Shown here: positions 12,541-26,000 of the stretch, piece after piece
Numbering within the stretch: position 1 is the first letter of the stretch
Layout of the letters: every line of letters starts with the position of its first letter
Assembly (NCBI RefSeq): GCF_027580225.2
Contig: NC_073339.2
Coordinates: forward strand, 43,269,501 to 43,333,500
DNA from: Misgurnus anguillicaudatus
Lineage: Eukaryota > Chordata > Actinopteri > Cypriniformes > Cobitidae
Length of the DNA: 64,000 nt
Direction: 5' to 3'
Position numbers and translations under genes: made by a program
The notes under the pieces: generated by a model
The model's input: the letters and a program-made list of their open reading frames with translations, nothing else
The model's database searches: none
What the model was told of the DNA's origin: nothing

Positions 12541-15500
12541 ACAGTGTCATGAGTTTAATTCAATTCAGATTTTTACACATTTGTAATACACAACACATAG
12601 TACGTTGTGATTTGATCATATTTGCCTGTTCGGCACAAAGGTTGCAGGTTGCCTTTAAACAGTTATAATTTGATGTTAAGGTTTGTTTGCGCCCCCCCTA
12701 AAAATAGCCCCCACTGCAAATGCGTCACGCACACTGTAGGCAGACCCAATACTTCGGTGTTAAGAGCCAATAGGATTTCAGTGGTAATTGACAGCAGTTA
12801 CAGAAGTCAATAGACTTTCTTTTAATCTCGTAACATTCGATTGAAACACACAGATGTTGTGTTAACCTGGTTGAAATTTATTCATTTGTATGTTTGAAAA
12901 TTAATTTAGATAGAGGACAGATGGTGTGCTTATTATTTAATACTTTCAAAAAGCAGAGAAAAATGTCTATGAACTACTTGCGGTTTTAAACAATTTTATA
13001 AAATCTCAGAGCAACCTGCGTGTTTAGACATCATTAACTGCAGAAACATTAAGTAGGCCTTATAAATGCAAAATTATGCCAAGGAGCTTTCAAAGCGTGA
13101 CTGCGCATAGGCAGAATAAACAGTATATATACTTGTGAACTGATAAGTTACCATTTCCATATGCAACTAAATGATTTTCATCATTTCCATATGTAAATAA
13201 GCACAGATCTCAGAGGTTTATGCGCATTCTGCATGGATAAACCGAGTTTCTCTCGTTTTACTTGCTCAAACATTTGTTTGTCTGTAATTACTTTAATGTA
13301 ACTGAATCCAGTGGCTTAGCTTTTACTCCGTAAATGTCAATAACTTATCCCCTTTATGAGTTTATACCATTCAGTGAACCCGAAAGTAGTTTCCATTAAC
13401 CTTTTTTACATTTCTGCAAGAGCAGGCACCACAATATGTTTATTCATTTCTTGTATGCATACAGAATACAGCATTATTTATGAGTAGCGCTAAATGTGCC
13501 TCACTCCAAAATAAGCACAACACATCATGTTCAACATGAGTTTTTTAAATGTATACTAAATGTAGGTTCGGGAGGAGCCTAAACATTCAGGCCTGTCAAT
13601 CACCATTATGAGCGTAAATAAGGCATCCTTCAGGCCTCTGCATCCAGCTGCAATTCTTCCTCAAACATTTTTATAGGGGGGGTTGAAATTGGGGCTCGAG
13701 CACCAGGTTCGCTCTCTTTGAAGATTCAGAGCTCTGGCTCAGAGTAGAAGTCTTTGTGGGTCCATTTAGATCTGAAAACTTGAAGTCTGACTCGAGACCT
13801 GAGTTTTATGTGTGCCTTGGACATGGGTCAGGTATAGTATTAGGGACATTGGTTCTCGGGTAATTTAAAATGAATACGTTTTTGCTGAACGGACCAGAGA
13901 AGACCGGAACTATCTTGCATGTGTGCATCAATCCAACTCCTCTTCTGTTTGCCAAGAGCGCTTGCGACATCGTGTGGCATGGCGGTGGGTTCATTTTCAT
14001 TAAGCAAGACCTATCAATACATTTTAAATGTACATTTTAGCGGTTACCTTGGTGTCATAGTCAGATAACAAATGAAAATAAATGGAGCAATGGGCCAAAT
14101 TGGTTCCGAGGCCACCGGGGTTCTTTCTGTCTAACTGGTGCGTACGGGGCTGGAGACTGCACACACGTCAGTGCTGTTTCCATTCGGGTAAAAAACAAAT
14201 CCAGTGTGTCGGGTCGGACTCGGGTCTATTTTTGTCAGGTTTGTTTCAGGTTGGGTCTTTCTTTATAAAAAATAAGTATGCACCCCAGGTTTGGGGAAAA
14301 AGTAAATTTCAAGTACCTTTCTTTGGACCAGAGAAGACCCCTAGTTCAGAGCTCCCTTAGAGGACATCAAGCCAAGTTCAAGACTAAAAGCGCAGTCAAA
14401 CTAGTGAATAAGAAATTAAAGATGGCACCCTATGAAAGAGTAGTTACATGTTCTATCTTTGGTATCACTTTAGCTTTACTTTAGGCTCCCAGACATCAGA
14501 CGACTCTGCGCCTGATTCATGCCGAAGTCAGCAGCTCCGGTGTGGATCCGGCGCGGAGTCAGCAACTCCGGTTTGGATCCGGCCTGAAGTCAGCAGCTGT
14601 AAATGTAAATGATGTTTCATTTGATAAAGAGAATGTCCATCTTCATCACATCTGCAATGCCTCATGGGACCACTGTTGATCACTATGAAAGTTGGTCATC
14701 TTGCACACACAACCTGGATGCTGACATCAGTTTGGGAACATCATGTTTTAAGCCAATCACTTGCAGAAGACCAGGAAATACATATATTGCCATAGAAACA
14801 ATCCAACATGATTGTTTTTTGTGATCTATCACATACTGTTGCTTTACAATTACATTTTCTTAGAATAGATGGATTCCTGTTGAATTGCTGTCAAAAGAGA
14901 AAGATGTTTTGCCTGCTTAATTTGCATCATTTTTAAACCTGCATGCAATTTTTAATTAAGAAACTCTACTGATGCAACCCATTGTTTTGTCAAATATGAC
15001 CTTAGTGTCTTGTTGAAGGCAAGAGAAACTTTCCTCTGACACTCTTTGACTATGTTTGAGAAACTCGAACAGCTTGGCCGACAGTAGGGAGACAGTATCC
15101 GCTGTTGCCATCGACGGGCATGCTGGGAAAAAAGTGTCCACCTGCCATTCATTTCTGTTGTTCTATTGTAATACAGTCAAACCGAATCACAGGAACTGGA
15201 CCACCAAAGGCAGACGAGTCAGTGCAGATCAAGGCACATTGTTACACAGCCTAGGCACTAATAAGGAAGATGCTGTGAGCGTGACAGCCCGTGTCGAGAA
15301 AATGTCTTGGGGGTACAGAGTATTCTATGTAAACAGGACTGAAAAAAGGAGTCCATGAGGGCCACTAGTTGCCCGTTTGTAGTCTTACACAAACATCAAT
15401 GGAAATACGTAATTCCTGATCCGTGCCAGCTCCATGGGCCATACACATGCTCATCACCAGCATGCTCTTCCCAGCCATCTGTGGACGTACTGAGAGCCCA

Positions 15501-15655
15501 TATCTGGCTGTGTTTGCCAGACCTGTTTGCTCTCAGACATGTTGTCTTCTTCATATGAACATGGCAATAAATTCGTCCCTGGTGAAACCGAGAATCAACG
15601 TGTCGCAGAAGATTTATTTTTGCATTATTAGATGTTTATGTTATTGTATTAAGTT
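12541..15655. other. gene-free stretch with transposon remnants and a short tandem repeat
   Basis: About 13680-14260 holds GC-richer, GGGTCGGACTCGGGT-type wording like that near 63700, probably a DNA-transposon remnant. At 14521-14595 a unit of about 34 bp with GTCAGCAGCTCCGGTGTGGA is repeated about two times; a related piece is at 50404-50430. No open frame here has recognisable similarity. Confidence 0.45.
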
Positions 15656-15709
<54 letters not shown>

Positions 15710-15753
15710 TAAGTTTATACAATAAATTCTACTACTACTTCTACTACTACTAC

Positions 15754-15785
<32 letters not shown>

Positions 15786-15874
15786 CTAATAATAATTATA
15801 ATTTAACAATATATATTCTATAATAATTATTGTTAATAATTATTTAACAAAAATATAAATTATATATAATAAAA

Positions 15875-15950
<76 letters not shown>

Positions 15951-16063
15951 GTAACAATAAGTTAATACAATAACTACTACTACTACTACTACTACGACTA
16001 CTACTACTACTACTATGACTACTATTACTACTACTACTAATAATAATAATAATAATAATAATA

Positions 16064-16094
<31 letters not shown>

Positions 16095-16192
16095 ATAATT
16101 TAACAATATATAATAAATATATTATATAATAATAAAAAATAAAATATACAAATATTATATAATAATTGTCAATAATTATTTATTAAAATGTA

Positions 16193-16223
<31 letters not shown>

Positions 16224-16320
16224 TATTATTATTATTATCATCATCATCATTATTATCATTATTATTATAATAATAATTATTATTATTATTATTACTATTG
16301 TTGTTGTTGTTATAAACATG
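15656..16320. repeat. compound trinucleotide repeat cluster
   Basis: Consecutive blocks of (TAA)n, (CTA)n, (ATT)n, (CTA)n, (TAA)n and (ATT)n with short (CAT)n and (GTT)n parts. All are one- or two-step variants of an AAT-type triplet. Poly-Tyr, poly-Ile and poly-Asn frames here are artefacts. Confidence 0.95.
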
Positions 16321-16402
16321 AAATAAAAAGAAACAAACATAATGACAAATCTGGCCTTGTTTGTTGTTTTGGATAAAAACATCTGCCAAATGAATAAATA
16401 TA

Positions 16403-16424
16403 GAAGAAGAAGAAGAAGAAGAAG
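16403..16424 (+). repeat. (GAA)n microsatellite
   Basis: About seven GAA units, followed by TTTATTTGTATAGCGCCTTT, a phrase common in fish interspersed repeats. Confidence 0.85.
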
Positions 16425-16630
16425 TTTTATTTGTATAGCGCCTTTCCATGGCTCAAGGCCGCTTCACATAGTATTATACAGTACATTAACACCTCCACCT
16501 ACACAATACAACACATAAGACCATATACACAATACAAACACATTAGAACAGATTTAACAACATTATCCATAATAAGTTTTGAAGAATTTAATATAATGTT
16601 ATATAAATATAAATGTAAGCAATTGTTAAT

Positions 16631-16783
16631 TATAACTCAGTCAGCAGTACATTGTGTTAGCAGTGCAAAGGTCATGTATTCCAATCCCAATGAACAGAAA
16701 TACTGATGAAATGTATACCTTGAATGTACTTGAAAGTCACTTTGGATAAAACTGTCTGCTAAATGTGTAAATGTAATGTAAAT
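16631..16783 (+). repeat. tRNA-derived SINE
   Basis: Degraded head TATAACTCAGTCAGCAGTAC, B-box-like region AAGGTCATGTATTCCAATCC, and tail AAAGTCACTTTGGATAAAAC then TGTCTGCTAAATG. Confidence 0.78.
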
Positions 16784-18330
16784 ATAACAGTTAACTACAT
16801 AAAACTCATACAAAATTGTTAATACATCTTATAACAGTATGATTGAAAGACGTCATTAAAAAGAAAGATGACAACTGTACTTGGACGCACATCATTTTTG
16901 GCCACTATTGCATTTGCCTTTTTTGTGTATATCTGTATCAAAGGTATATGAAGTGAAAACTTGATTTGCTAAAAAGTAATGTGGAAATCTTTTGAAATAG
17001 CCAGATTTTCTATTTAATGGCTGCCAAGGTGAATAAGCTAGGTGCAGATGTGACTTAACACGCAAACAAAATCTGGGGATTATTTCAATAATGTGCCCAG
17101 GTTGGAACTATAAATTTCCGGGAGTGCATCCCATTCAAAGTCAAGGCAGTCCCTCTTGTTTTATCGGCATGGTTATGCTGAGCAGTGGCCAATCAATTTG
17201 CTTAACACAATAAAAACGGTCACAATCAGTAAACGCCAGATTCGGTCTGTATTGGCTGTTGAGTGTTCAGAGAGGAGGAGAGAGCTTTGGAAGTGCAGTA
17301 ATGTCCCTCGACCGGCTTTTTTCTTTTCTGTCTTTCATTCTCTGTGTTCTGTGTGTTTTCTCTCCCCCGGGGCCGCCTTCTCTTCCTTCCTTAAGCTACT
17401 GATGTCTTTAAAGTAAATTCGTGACAGGTTCATGCTTGGTTCATTTAGCAAGTCCTTGCAATCACAAGCTCTGTTAAACTGAAGTGAACTGACTTCTTAA
17501 GTGAATCTATTTATATGCGAACTAGACATTTTACAAAGCACAGTTATGGTATATTTATATATCAGGTTCTCTGGTTGCATTCTGGCAGGACTGTATTAAG
17601 ACAGAAAGCTTTTGGTTTTATTTTCTATCATTACATATATTAATTTTTTATACTTTACTATAATACTATGTCCCAAATTAGAGAATGAATTTAAGAAATG
17701 TTACAAGCTAGATTCAAACTTGCGTTGCCCATATCAGCACCTTTAATATGTGAAAAATTAATAATGTGTGATATGTTTACTTCTGACTTTTTCTGTTTTA
17801 CATTTATCTATCCCTAAAAGCCATGAAAATTTTGCATATGTTCGAACTTGATCTCACTTGAATTCATACATTTTTTATGAGTTTATATGAATTTGTACAA
17901 GGTAAATCGTACAAAAATGAATGTCTATTAGCAAAAAAATTATAATAATAACTATCCCCTAACCCCGCCCCTAAACCCAACATCACACGGGCGAAAGCAG
18001 ATCGTACAAAAACGTATACATTTCATACCACCTCATAAAATACTTATGAATTTCCATGAGATATGTTCTGCTTTTCTCACTGTATAAAACAATTTCTGCG
18101 TTTACACTGTACGTTATTTCTGCCCTACGATAAACTTAAATATTTTAATATATACAATGCAGACAGGCTGATCTGCGCTGCATCTGAAACCGACAGACTG
18201 ATCTCACGGAAAGTCGTGTTACAGTCACGAAAATTTTTAATAATTTATTCATGTCCATGGCAAAAAATTCAGCTTTTTTCGTGCCTTGTGCACGCATGTC
18301 TTTTTCGAGTCACTCGCATGAATTTGTATT
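16784..18330. other. gene-free stretch with a foldback repeat fragment
   Basis: 17845-18065 has GATCTCACTTGAATTCATAC, a CCCTAACCCCGCCCC core and CTCATAAAATACTTATGAAT, the same layout as 37225-37465 and the fragment at 24210-24285. This is a foldback repeat family with a conserved central CCCCTAACCCC word. No gene seen. Confidence 0.5.
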
Positions 18331-18560
18331 AATAGTTTTTCGTGTCCGTGGCACGGCTTTCTTTTTTATGTCATTTTATGTATTGCTTTATCATAGTGTT
18401 TTCCTATTTTCTTACCATCTTCTTGGGGTTAGAATCACTTTCTGTTACATTTTTAGACATCCTAATCCAAACCCCAAATCTAACCCCAAACGACAATGAT
18501 TTAAAAATAAGAAAAAACTGAGAAAACAATACATAAAATGACACGAAAAACTATTTATAG
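18331..18560. repeat. foldback repeat with TTTTTCGTGTC arms
   Basis: TAGTTTTTCGTGTC and GTCATTTTATGTATTG at 18335-18395 are inverted at 18510-18556. The central part has AACCCCAAATCTAACCCC. It resembles the larger foldback at 48541-48981 in layout. Confidence 0.6.
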
Positions 18561-18575
18561 AAATTCGTGCTGAGT

Positions 18576-19292
18576 TAGGGTGTCACAATTTAAATTTTAA
18601 ATCGAAATCGATCGAAATTAAGTCACAACCTCAAACTTCGAATTAAAAATGGAATCGTCGATGCTGCCACGCCCCTATGTCATGTCCGGTCGGCTTGCCA
18701 AGCTTTTGTAGTGTAAATGCACATGTGGTTGAATGTTTTCGAACAGCCATAAGACATCGCCTTCTCTACGTCCATTTATCTAATCTAAGGAACTGAACAC
18801 AATGTTTTGCATCTTTTCTGGCTTCTGGCGTGAACACACGGTGTACAGTGCTATTTTTAGCCTTTCATTGATAAAACTAAAGCGGCTGATCTCCAGAGTT
18901 ACATTTTGCAAGCGTGTGATAGTTACGCAATCTTATTTCATCAATTGAGCTGAAAATTCAGAGAAAGCTCTAACATATGCATGTACAAAACACTGTGCAC
19001 CATGTTTACTTACAACACAAGCATGCAAAGTGATGACAGGAATGTTCATCTGACAGGAAGTTTCGTTTTATCAAGTATGTGCGTGTACCATATTTTTCCA
19101 CTGGCAGCACAACTAACATGGCAGGGCATTTCCGTGTTCAATGTCAGATATTATACTTTATAAAAGTCTAGTCTAAAAGTGGCATAGTTTTTTGTGCTTT
19201 CAAAAAAAAGGTAAAAATCTAAAAATTGAATTTAATCGTGAACTTAAAATCGGAAATGTAATCTAATCGAGGATTTAGAGAATCGTGACACA
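18576..19292. mobile_element. nonautonomous hAT-like element
   Basis: Left end TAGGGTGTCACAATTTAAAT and right end GAGAATCGTGACAC, with ATCGAAATCGATCG and TCTAATCGAGGATT just inside. The last bases of the right end (expected CCTA) are altered. No transposase. Confidence 0.7.
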
Positions 19293-19312
19293 AAATGTTT
19301 GTGACTATAACA

Positions 19313-19834
19313 CAGTGCTTCTGAAATAGTGGGGCAGGACCCCCAGGGGGGGCTCGAAGTGACACCAGGGGGGGCACGTGAGACCCCGGGGAAAATACTT
19401 TTTCAGGAAGTGATTTTTTTGCACTGTCACTTAAAGACATTATACCCCAAACACGCTGATAAGCCGCTTGAGTTTTTTATTATTAATTATTGATTATATT
19501 TAATTTAATTTTTCAGTATCAAATGGTCAAAAAATATACTGTAAATAAGGATTGATTTTTTTATTTCAGGCAAATTGATGCATTTTAAGTCTTTTCTGTT
19601 ACAGACTAAAAAACAATGTTAATAAAGTTATTCTTTGTTGTAAGTTGATTGATATTTCTTTTTTTGTGTTTTCTTTAATGTCAATAAGGATACAATGCTT
19701 TGCAGATGTGTCATTTTATAGACAAATTATACTATTTACAGTCGCGGCGGAGAGTTGGGGGGGGGGGCGCGAAATGTTTACTTCTTCCTAGGGGGGGGGG
19801 GGGGGGCGTGACAGAAAATAATTGAGAAGCACTG
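19313..19834. mobile_element. hAT element with perfect 8-bp target duplication
   Basis: Left end CAGTGCTTCTGAAATA and right end ATTGAGAAGCACTG. It is flanked by identical CTATAACA at 19305-19312 and 19835-19842, the 8-bp target duplication of hAT transposons. Subterminal G-runs of 7-16 bases lie at both ends (19334-19385, 19757-19806). No transposase. Nonautonomous and probably rather recent. Confidence 0.92.
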
Positions 19835-20353
19835 CTATAACAGGACTTGCCATGAGATCATGTTTGAAACCGACTACTTTCATACTAAATAGAAAGTGAA
19901 AAGCAGTAAACGAGGCAATAGGATGTCTGAATTCATAGTATACGAATTCAGTACCTGAATGACCTACTACTTCCGGCAAGATCCTGAAGTGTTTATTCGA
20001 TGGGCACTTTACTATCCCATGACCCCCTGGGTGAGGATTTATCCAACGAAGAAGAAGAAGAAGAGGCGTTGTTTTATTCAAAAATGTCCAAAAGCGGTAA
20101 CATGGCTGTATTCAAATGCAAATACGTGTATTAAAAAGCTGTCCCTTGTGGTTAAATGTGCTTGTTTAACGTCATTCAAGTTTACATCTCACTTTTGACG
20201 ACGTATCCCTGATAGCCACTGGTTGCTGTAACGGAACAGGACCGCAACCGCAAAACGATAGAGCCGGACTCGTTCCTGAGTCCAAACGCACATCGGGCCG
20301 AAGCTGTTTCTGGTCTGTTTATCGGGGGTTGTTGCGAACAGAGTTGTAAAATA

Positions 20354-21087
20354 TGCCATGAGTAAAAGTTCTCTCCAGTATTTTGTTCCAATCACCTGGA
20401 TTTGCTAATTAGCATAGTTTTTCAGCAGGAGGTGACCTCCTGACTCGTTGGTGTTGTAAGCCCTCAATGAAGCCTTCAAGGCTTATCCTCACGCGAAAAC
20501 TGTTTAAAAATCAGACGAAAACCACAAATCTAACCCCAATCCCATGCAACAATGGCTTGAAAAAAAATGAGTACCCAATATTGACGCTGCGTCCGAAACC
20601 GCCTACTTCCATACTATATAGCATGGCAAAGTAGTGCTTTTTGCATACTGTATAGTATGGAAGTAGGCGATTTCGGACACAGCATGAAACTGGCACGAAA
20701 AAGAAAGTGGCGCTGTGAACATGTGAAAACGCAGAAACACGTCACTTAAACGCTCAAAACATTTCGAGCTGAATTCAAAAACATTCACATTCCTATCTTA
20801 CCATATTTGCGCTACTCACCTGACCAACGGTGATCTCGAACTGCCAGAAGCTGGCGGAAGGATAAAAAAAAGAAGCTGGCGGAGGGCTCGATGTCTGGCA
20901 CCGGTGCTGTGGTTGGCTGGGGCGCTTGGGGCGCGGGGAGTGCCTTCCAGGCGGCGCTGCCTTGGGGGCTTCATTGAGGGCTTGAAACACCGGCAGGTCG
21001 GGAGGTCACCTCCTGCTGAAGAATTGTGCTAATTAGCGAATCCAGGTGATTGGAACAAAATACTGGAAAGGACTTTTACTCATGGCA
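20354..21087. repeat. large inverted repeat, arms about 129 bp
   Basis: 20354-20482 (TGCCATGAGTAAAAG... ...CCTCAATGAAGCC) matches the reverse complement of 20960-21087 with few differences. The loop contains another palindrome at about 20583-20690 built on CGAAACCGCCTACTTCCATA. Flanking sequences near 19870-20000 and 21430-21510 share CAGTACCT and AATTCA-rich words, so a longer composite element is possible. Confidence 0.8.
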
Positions 21088-22859
21088 CATGGATTTTACG
21101 CCTCTGGTTGCGGATATGTGCCAGCGCCGATCCAGCACCGCCTGATCGTCAGTATCGGCTCAGATTCGTTTTGCAGATCTGGACCAAATCAGTGTCAGAC
21201 ACAGCTAACGTCTTTCGGTTACCTATGGGAAAAGTGATCTGGGTCAGATCTGTAAAATTATATAAATACTGAACTGATGGCAGTTTGATATTTAAGCTGA
21301 AATCTTTATCTGGCACGGATCTGGTTCACAATCAGAAAACGTCTCTAAGCTAGAAACGGAGGCAAGGGGCTTAAAACGGATCCGGGCCAAATGTAATTGC
21401 TATCTGGGATGTCACGTGATGTATCAACATGGTGGATGTAGTACGTCCGAATTCATTCACACTATCCATATAGTACCTACTATTTTATTCCTCTAATTCA
21501 GTACCTACTGTCACACTAAGCCCTTTCCGTTGCAGCGCTGGTCATATTAAATAATGTCTGTAACACGATTAAACCAGTTAAATCAGATGTTATCATCTCT
21601 TTTATTTCTCATCATAAACTAGATGCTGATCTGTTTTTTCATAGCTAGCTATATTTGCATCAAGCATGTATTCTAACAAATGCACAACAGCATATGAGCC
21701 AGCATCCCCTTGGAGTTGAAATGAACTCCTCCCCTGCACCAGGAGGCTTTAGTTTGACTGACAGCTGCTGGAGTTACACAGCCAGAGATGAGATCTCTAC
21801 ACTGCTGTGCTTGTTCTTGGGTAAATGGGCAATACAGCAGGAACCTCTTTCATTAGCCGGCTCCTCTGAGAGAGACCCACACACAAACCCTCATTAATTA
21901 GAGCAAAGTCTATCACTAGAATCCACTACAGAATGTCAACTAGATCTGCTTTGCACCGACAACCCGCCTGAATCTGTTTTCATAAAAGCCTTCAAAATGT
22001 GAAGAATTTGGATATTAATGCCGAAACGCTGAACTGTTGTTGTTTTTTGTATTTCACTGTCAAACCGTATTTTTGTTGCATGCAAGAAATCAACATGTTT
22101 TTAAACCTCAAATCAAACATGACAACGCACAATAATAAGATTTGATGATATTGAATTATGTCAGAAATGTTTCTCGGTGTGAACGCAGGGCGGGTTTGAG
22201 TTTGTTGAATGTGTTGACTGCTGAGATTGTCTCTGGAAATCGTGATATTATGAGTCAGTACAATTTCAATCTAAAGATCAAGCATCATTATTTACATGTA
22301 AAAGATAAAATTGTTATTTTTTTTACTTAAATGTTGATGTTTTTGATAGAATTAAACCAAATATGTTGTGTACATGATGCATTGCATTATATAAATATTG
22401 GTATGCCGGTATATAAGGTATTATATTTTTAGATTGGGAAGTCTATTATTGTTTTGATTGGGTATGATAAAATGCTATTCCAATAGTGAGCTTTTGTTTT
22501 TCTGTGCACTCTTGCATAAGAATAAAACTGCAAATCACAAAAATCACAAATCACATGTTACTTATTCATAGGCAGGATCACATTTGTAAAATAATTACCA
22601 AGTTTAGTGTTTACTCGAACCTGTTGGTTCATAAAAAGCAAATATTGTGCAAATATTTACATTGCGCATCACTTTTGGGCGCTGTGACATTTTCCATTTT
22701 CTCCAGTACCTTGAATCTAATAGGTTAGCCTCTCATTGGCTGGTTGCCATCACATAAGAAACGAGTAAAAAATTTGAATAAAACGCTTGCTTGTGGTTTT
22801 TGACTTTTGAAAAATAGTAAATGCGAGAGTAAGTGGGAGATGGAAACACTTTCACTTTA
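21088..22859. other. gene-free stretch
   Basis: Only short unsupported open frames. 21100-21400 has repeated GATCTGG/GATCCGG words and looks like a degraded transposon part. No recognisable domain. Confidence 0.45.
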
Positions 22860-23080
22860 AATTCTGACGTGGCGAACATGTGACTTATCGTCTAGATTTA
22901 TCAGCTGACATTATCTTTCCCATATATTGGGTCGACGTCGTCGCAATGCCTTTGCTGCTAATGCCTGCATCAAAAATTTTGCATTTGTTTTTCTGTGCAC
23001 AGCATTCAGTTTGCCAATTACAAGCTGCACTGCTAGTAAATTTATAAATTGCCAAATCGTAACTAAATGCAGTCTTTAAT
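22860..23080 (+). repeat. interspersed repeat, inverted relative to 42955-43200
   Basis: TATCAGCTGACATT, CGTCGTCGCAATG, ATCAAAAATT and GTAAATTTATAA...TTGCCAAATC all recur, in reverse complement, at 42955-43200. A related fragment with GATGGAAACGCACCTAATT is at 24295-24410. Superfamily unknown. Confidence 0.75.
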
Positions 23081-26000
23081 CTATTTTCTAAGCATGACTT
23101 ATTTTATTTACTGTTGGTTTACTCAATGCTATCTCACGAGAATTCTTACATATCTTACCACAATCATAAGTTTTATGATTTTTGGGGGTTGAGTTTTGAT
23201 AATGTTTTTTCATGAGAATCTGGCTTTTTTGCACTATTAAAGGGCCTCTCCGTAAGGTCAGAAATTTCTAACCGTTACTGACACCAGTGGCCGTTATAGA
23301 AAATGCAGCAAGTCTCATGCTCGTTCTCGGTGGGCACACTTTTACGAGCACGACCACAACAACCAGAGTTGCCATTAGCTTATCGAGATTCACCAGCATG
23401 TTTACAAATGTAAGAAAAGTTAGAGTACTGTAAGGTTATTGTTTGACAGACCATATTTTAGTAAAGTGTTGCAGTGCTACTTTATATTTTCAACTGAAGT
23501 CTACTTCTAAATGTTTTGTAACACGACACTGTAAAACACACTCCCGACACTCACAATCTTAATGCACTTGTGCTCTGAATAAAGATAATTCATATAAGAA
23601 AGTAACTTTTGAAACAGTCCTGTGCTACATGCTATCGTTAGCATTACACCACAAAAACAATAAAATAATATATTACAGATGCCGTGTAACTATGTCTTAC
23701 CTTTGCAGTAAAAAGAAAGCCAGCTCAGGATCTGTTTTCATACTCAGCGCTGACTGGAGCTCCCTCCAAGAATCAAATACCAATCCGATGTTTACTCTTG
23801 TCTTTGCTCCGACGCTGGTCACGCTCTATTTTGGCCGCACTAGATAAGGATTTGTTTTAACTTACGAGGAGTTTCCGTGGGTGTCTGGATTGTGCTGGAG
23901 ATTAGTCGCTTCTTTTCGTCTGCAGAGTCAATTTTTAACATGCTAGCGATTGCCGCTGTTTACTAATGGCTGGCGTACGCGTCTATATGAAACCCCCAAG
24001 TAGACGAGCACGCGCATGACGTCACATTTTGAATTTTCGTGCCAATTCGGACCCGACTCCTCCACACACAAAAGAGCCTACAGGCTGATAGAGACAACCG
24101 TGGAGGACACTCAAGGTGTCATTCTTTCTTTTACATTATGGTTGGCTCATAAATATACAAATGAAAACTCAAAGATTTTTTAAGTAATAACCTACATGTA
24201 GCCCCTTTCACTTCGTATGAATTCATACGAATTAGCCAACTCGTAAAATATAAAATATGAATTCTCGTGAGATCAGGCTGGGTTTACCAATACCCCCGAC
24301 ATTCGCTCTAACAACTTGATGGAAACGCACCTAATTCACATTTGTTTGTTTTTCTTTTTTTGCGAATTTTGAAATGATAACCTTCACATTTCGATGGAAA
24401 CCCAACTATTCACTTCATAGTTTTCTGTGTTGAAGTTAGTGTCTGATTGTGTTTGACAGCGAAGAGTCAATCAAGGTAATTTCTACTCCAATCGCATGCT
24501 TGACATTTCACTGTATAAGGTCCATCAGGGAGTACAACGGTTACATTCAACAACACATCTCTTGATCCAGATCGTAATGGAAAAAGCCACACAAAAAATA
24601 ACTTCTGCAGCTGACAGCATCAGTTCATTACTGTATAATGTATAGCAGATTGCTGTACTTAACACTCATGTTTTTATTTTTATTTTTTATGCTTGTTTTA
24701 TATGCTGCTCTTAAGAGTTTATAGAAATTGTCAAGATTGGCTAGAGCCTTGACTTTGGGTGAACTCTTTACATTTACATTTACATTTAACAGATCCTTTA
24801 TACAAAGCGACTTACAAAAGCGAGGATAAACATCATCAGAGTGATTAATCTCAGGAAGGCAATATTATGAATAGGGCTATACGAAGTGTTAGAGAATCTA
24901 CGTGCTTAGAAAGAGAGAAATGATTAAGCTTTTATATAAGTAGAGCATTAAATGCATCTTAAGTACTATTCACACAGGATTAGTATTATCTGGGGACCTG
25001 GTGTGATTTAGAAATTAACCTCCTACATCTGAGTTTCAGATAAGCAAAGCCTGTGATTTTACTCAAATTTACTACATTATCTCCCATATATGATGTTGAG
25101 GCTTTGTGTAACATTGTGTCCTATACATGCAACACAATGACACGCGGTAAAAGGTACCTTTTGCATGTTAATAAGACTTTTTGTCCTATATGATGCCTAT
25201 ATATACGGCAAAAAATTTTCTTTACAGATTATAGTTATTACAAATCACTACTAGAGGTCACCAGGTAATACTAATCTCGTGCAAACAGGGCTTTAGCGTT
25301 CACAATGCAAGCAGCATTGTGGTGGTGATGTATGTTTACATGAAGGTGAAAATTTCTTCATAATATGCAAAAATTTTGTTTATTTTTGTCCTTTTTGTGT
25401 AATAATTATGATCAGTCAGATATGATTGAAATTCAACGTTAAATTTAATGTACCTATTTTGTTAAGAATCCACAGCTCGTGCTCCATACGCCGCTGTTTT
25501 GCTTACGCTTACAGACCATAGCAATGATCCAGCGGGGACATTTAAAGGTCTTAAATAATTAAAAGAATCATTTAGCATTCTTTTATCAAGAGAGATACAG
25601 TAGTAAACGTAATGTGACATAACAATGCAGATATTGTCCTAGAGGACCACAATAGCAACCGAGGGAGTTTAATAAGAGATGTTAATTGATTTAACAGATC
25701 AGGGGTAATAAAATTCACGATGCTTCCGATAATTTACAAGATTTCATTGTTTTCTCAGCCTCAGTGTGTTTTATCGCTGGCCGAGATGTGGCCTGCTGTG
25801 ACTAACAAATCGCCTCTTTGTGCTCCCGGTGAGAGAATGGGAACTTGCTCCACAGGCCTGCTTTCCATCCTCATTTACTAAATATGTCTGGGTGTCTATC
25901 ATGTATCATTCTCATTATTAGCTTCTCGGCGTCCAAGCTACCGCAATATGACTTGAATCGGATGATACGGATAAAACAGACAATGTGATCGTTACACACA

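Noticed and set aside
15423..16449. Poly-Ile, poly-Asn, poly-Ser and poly-Tyr frames
   Set aside because: Products of trinucleotide repeats, not proteins.
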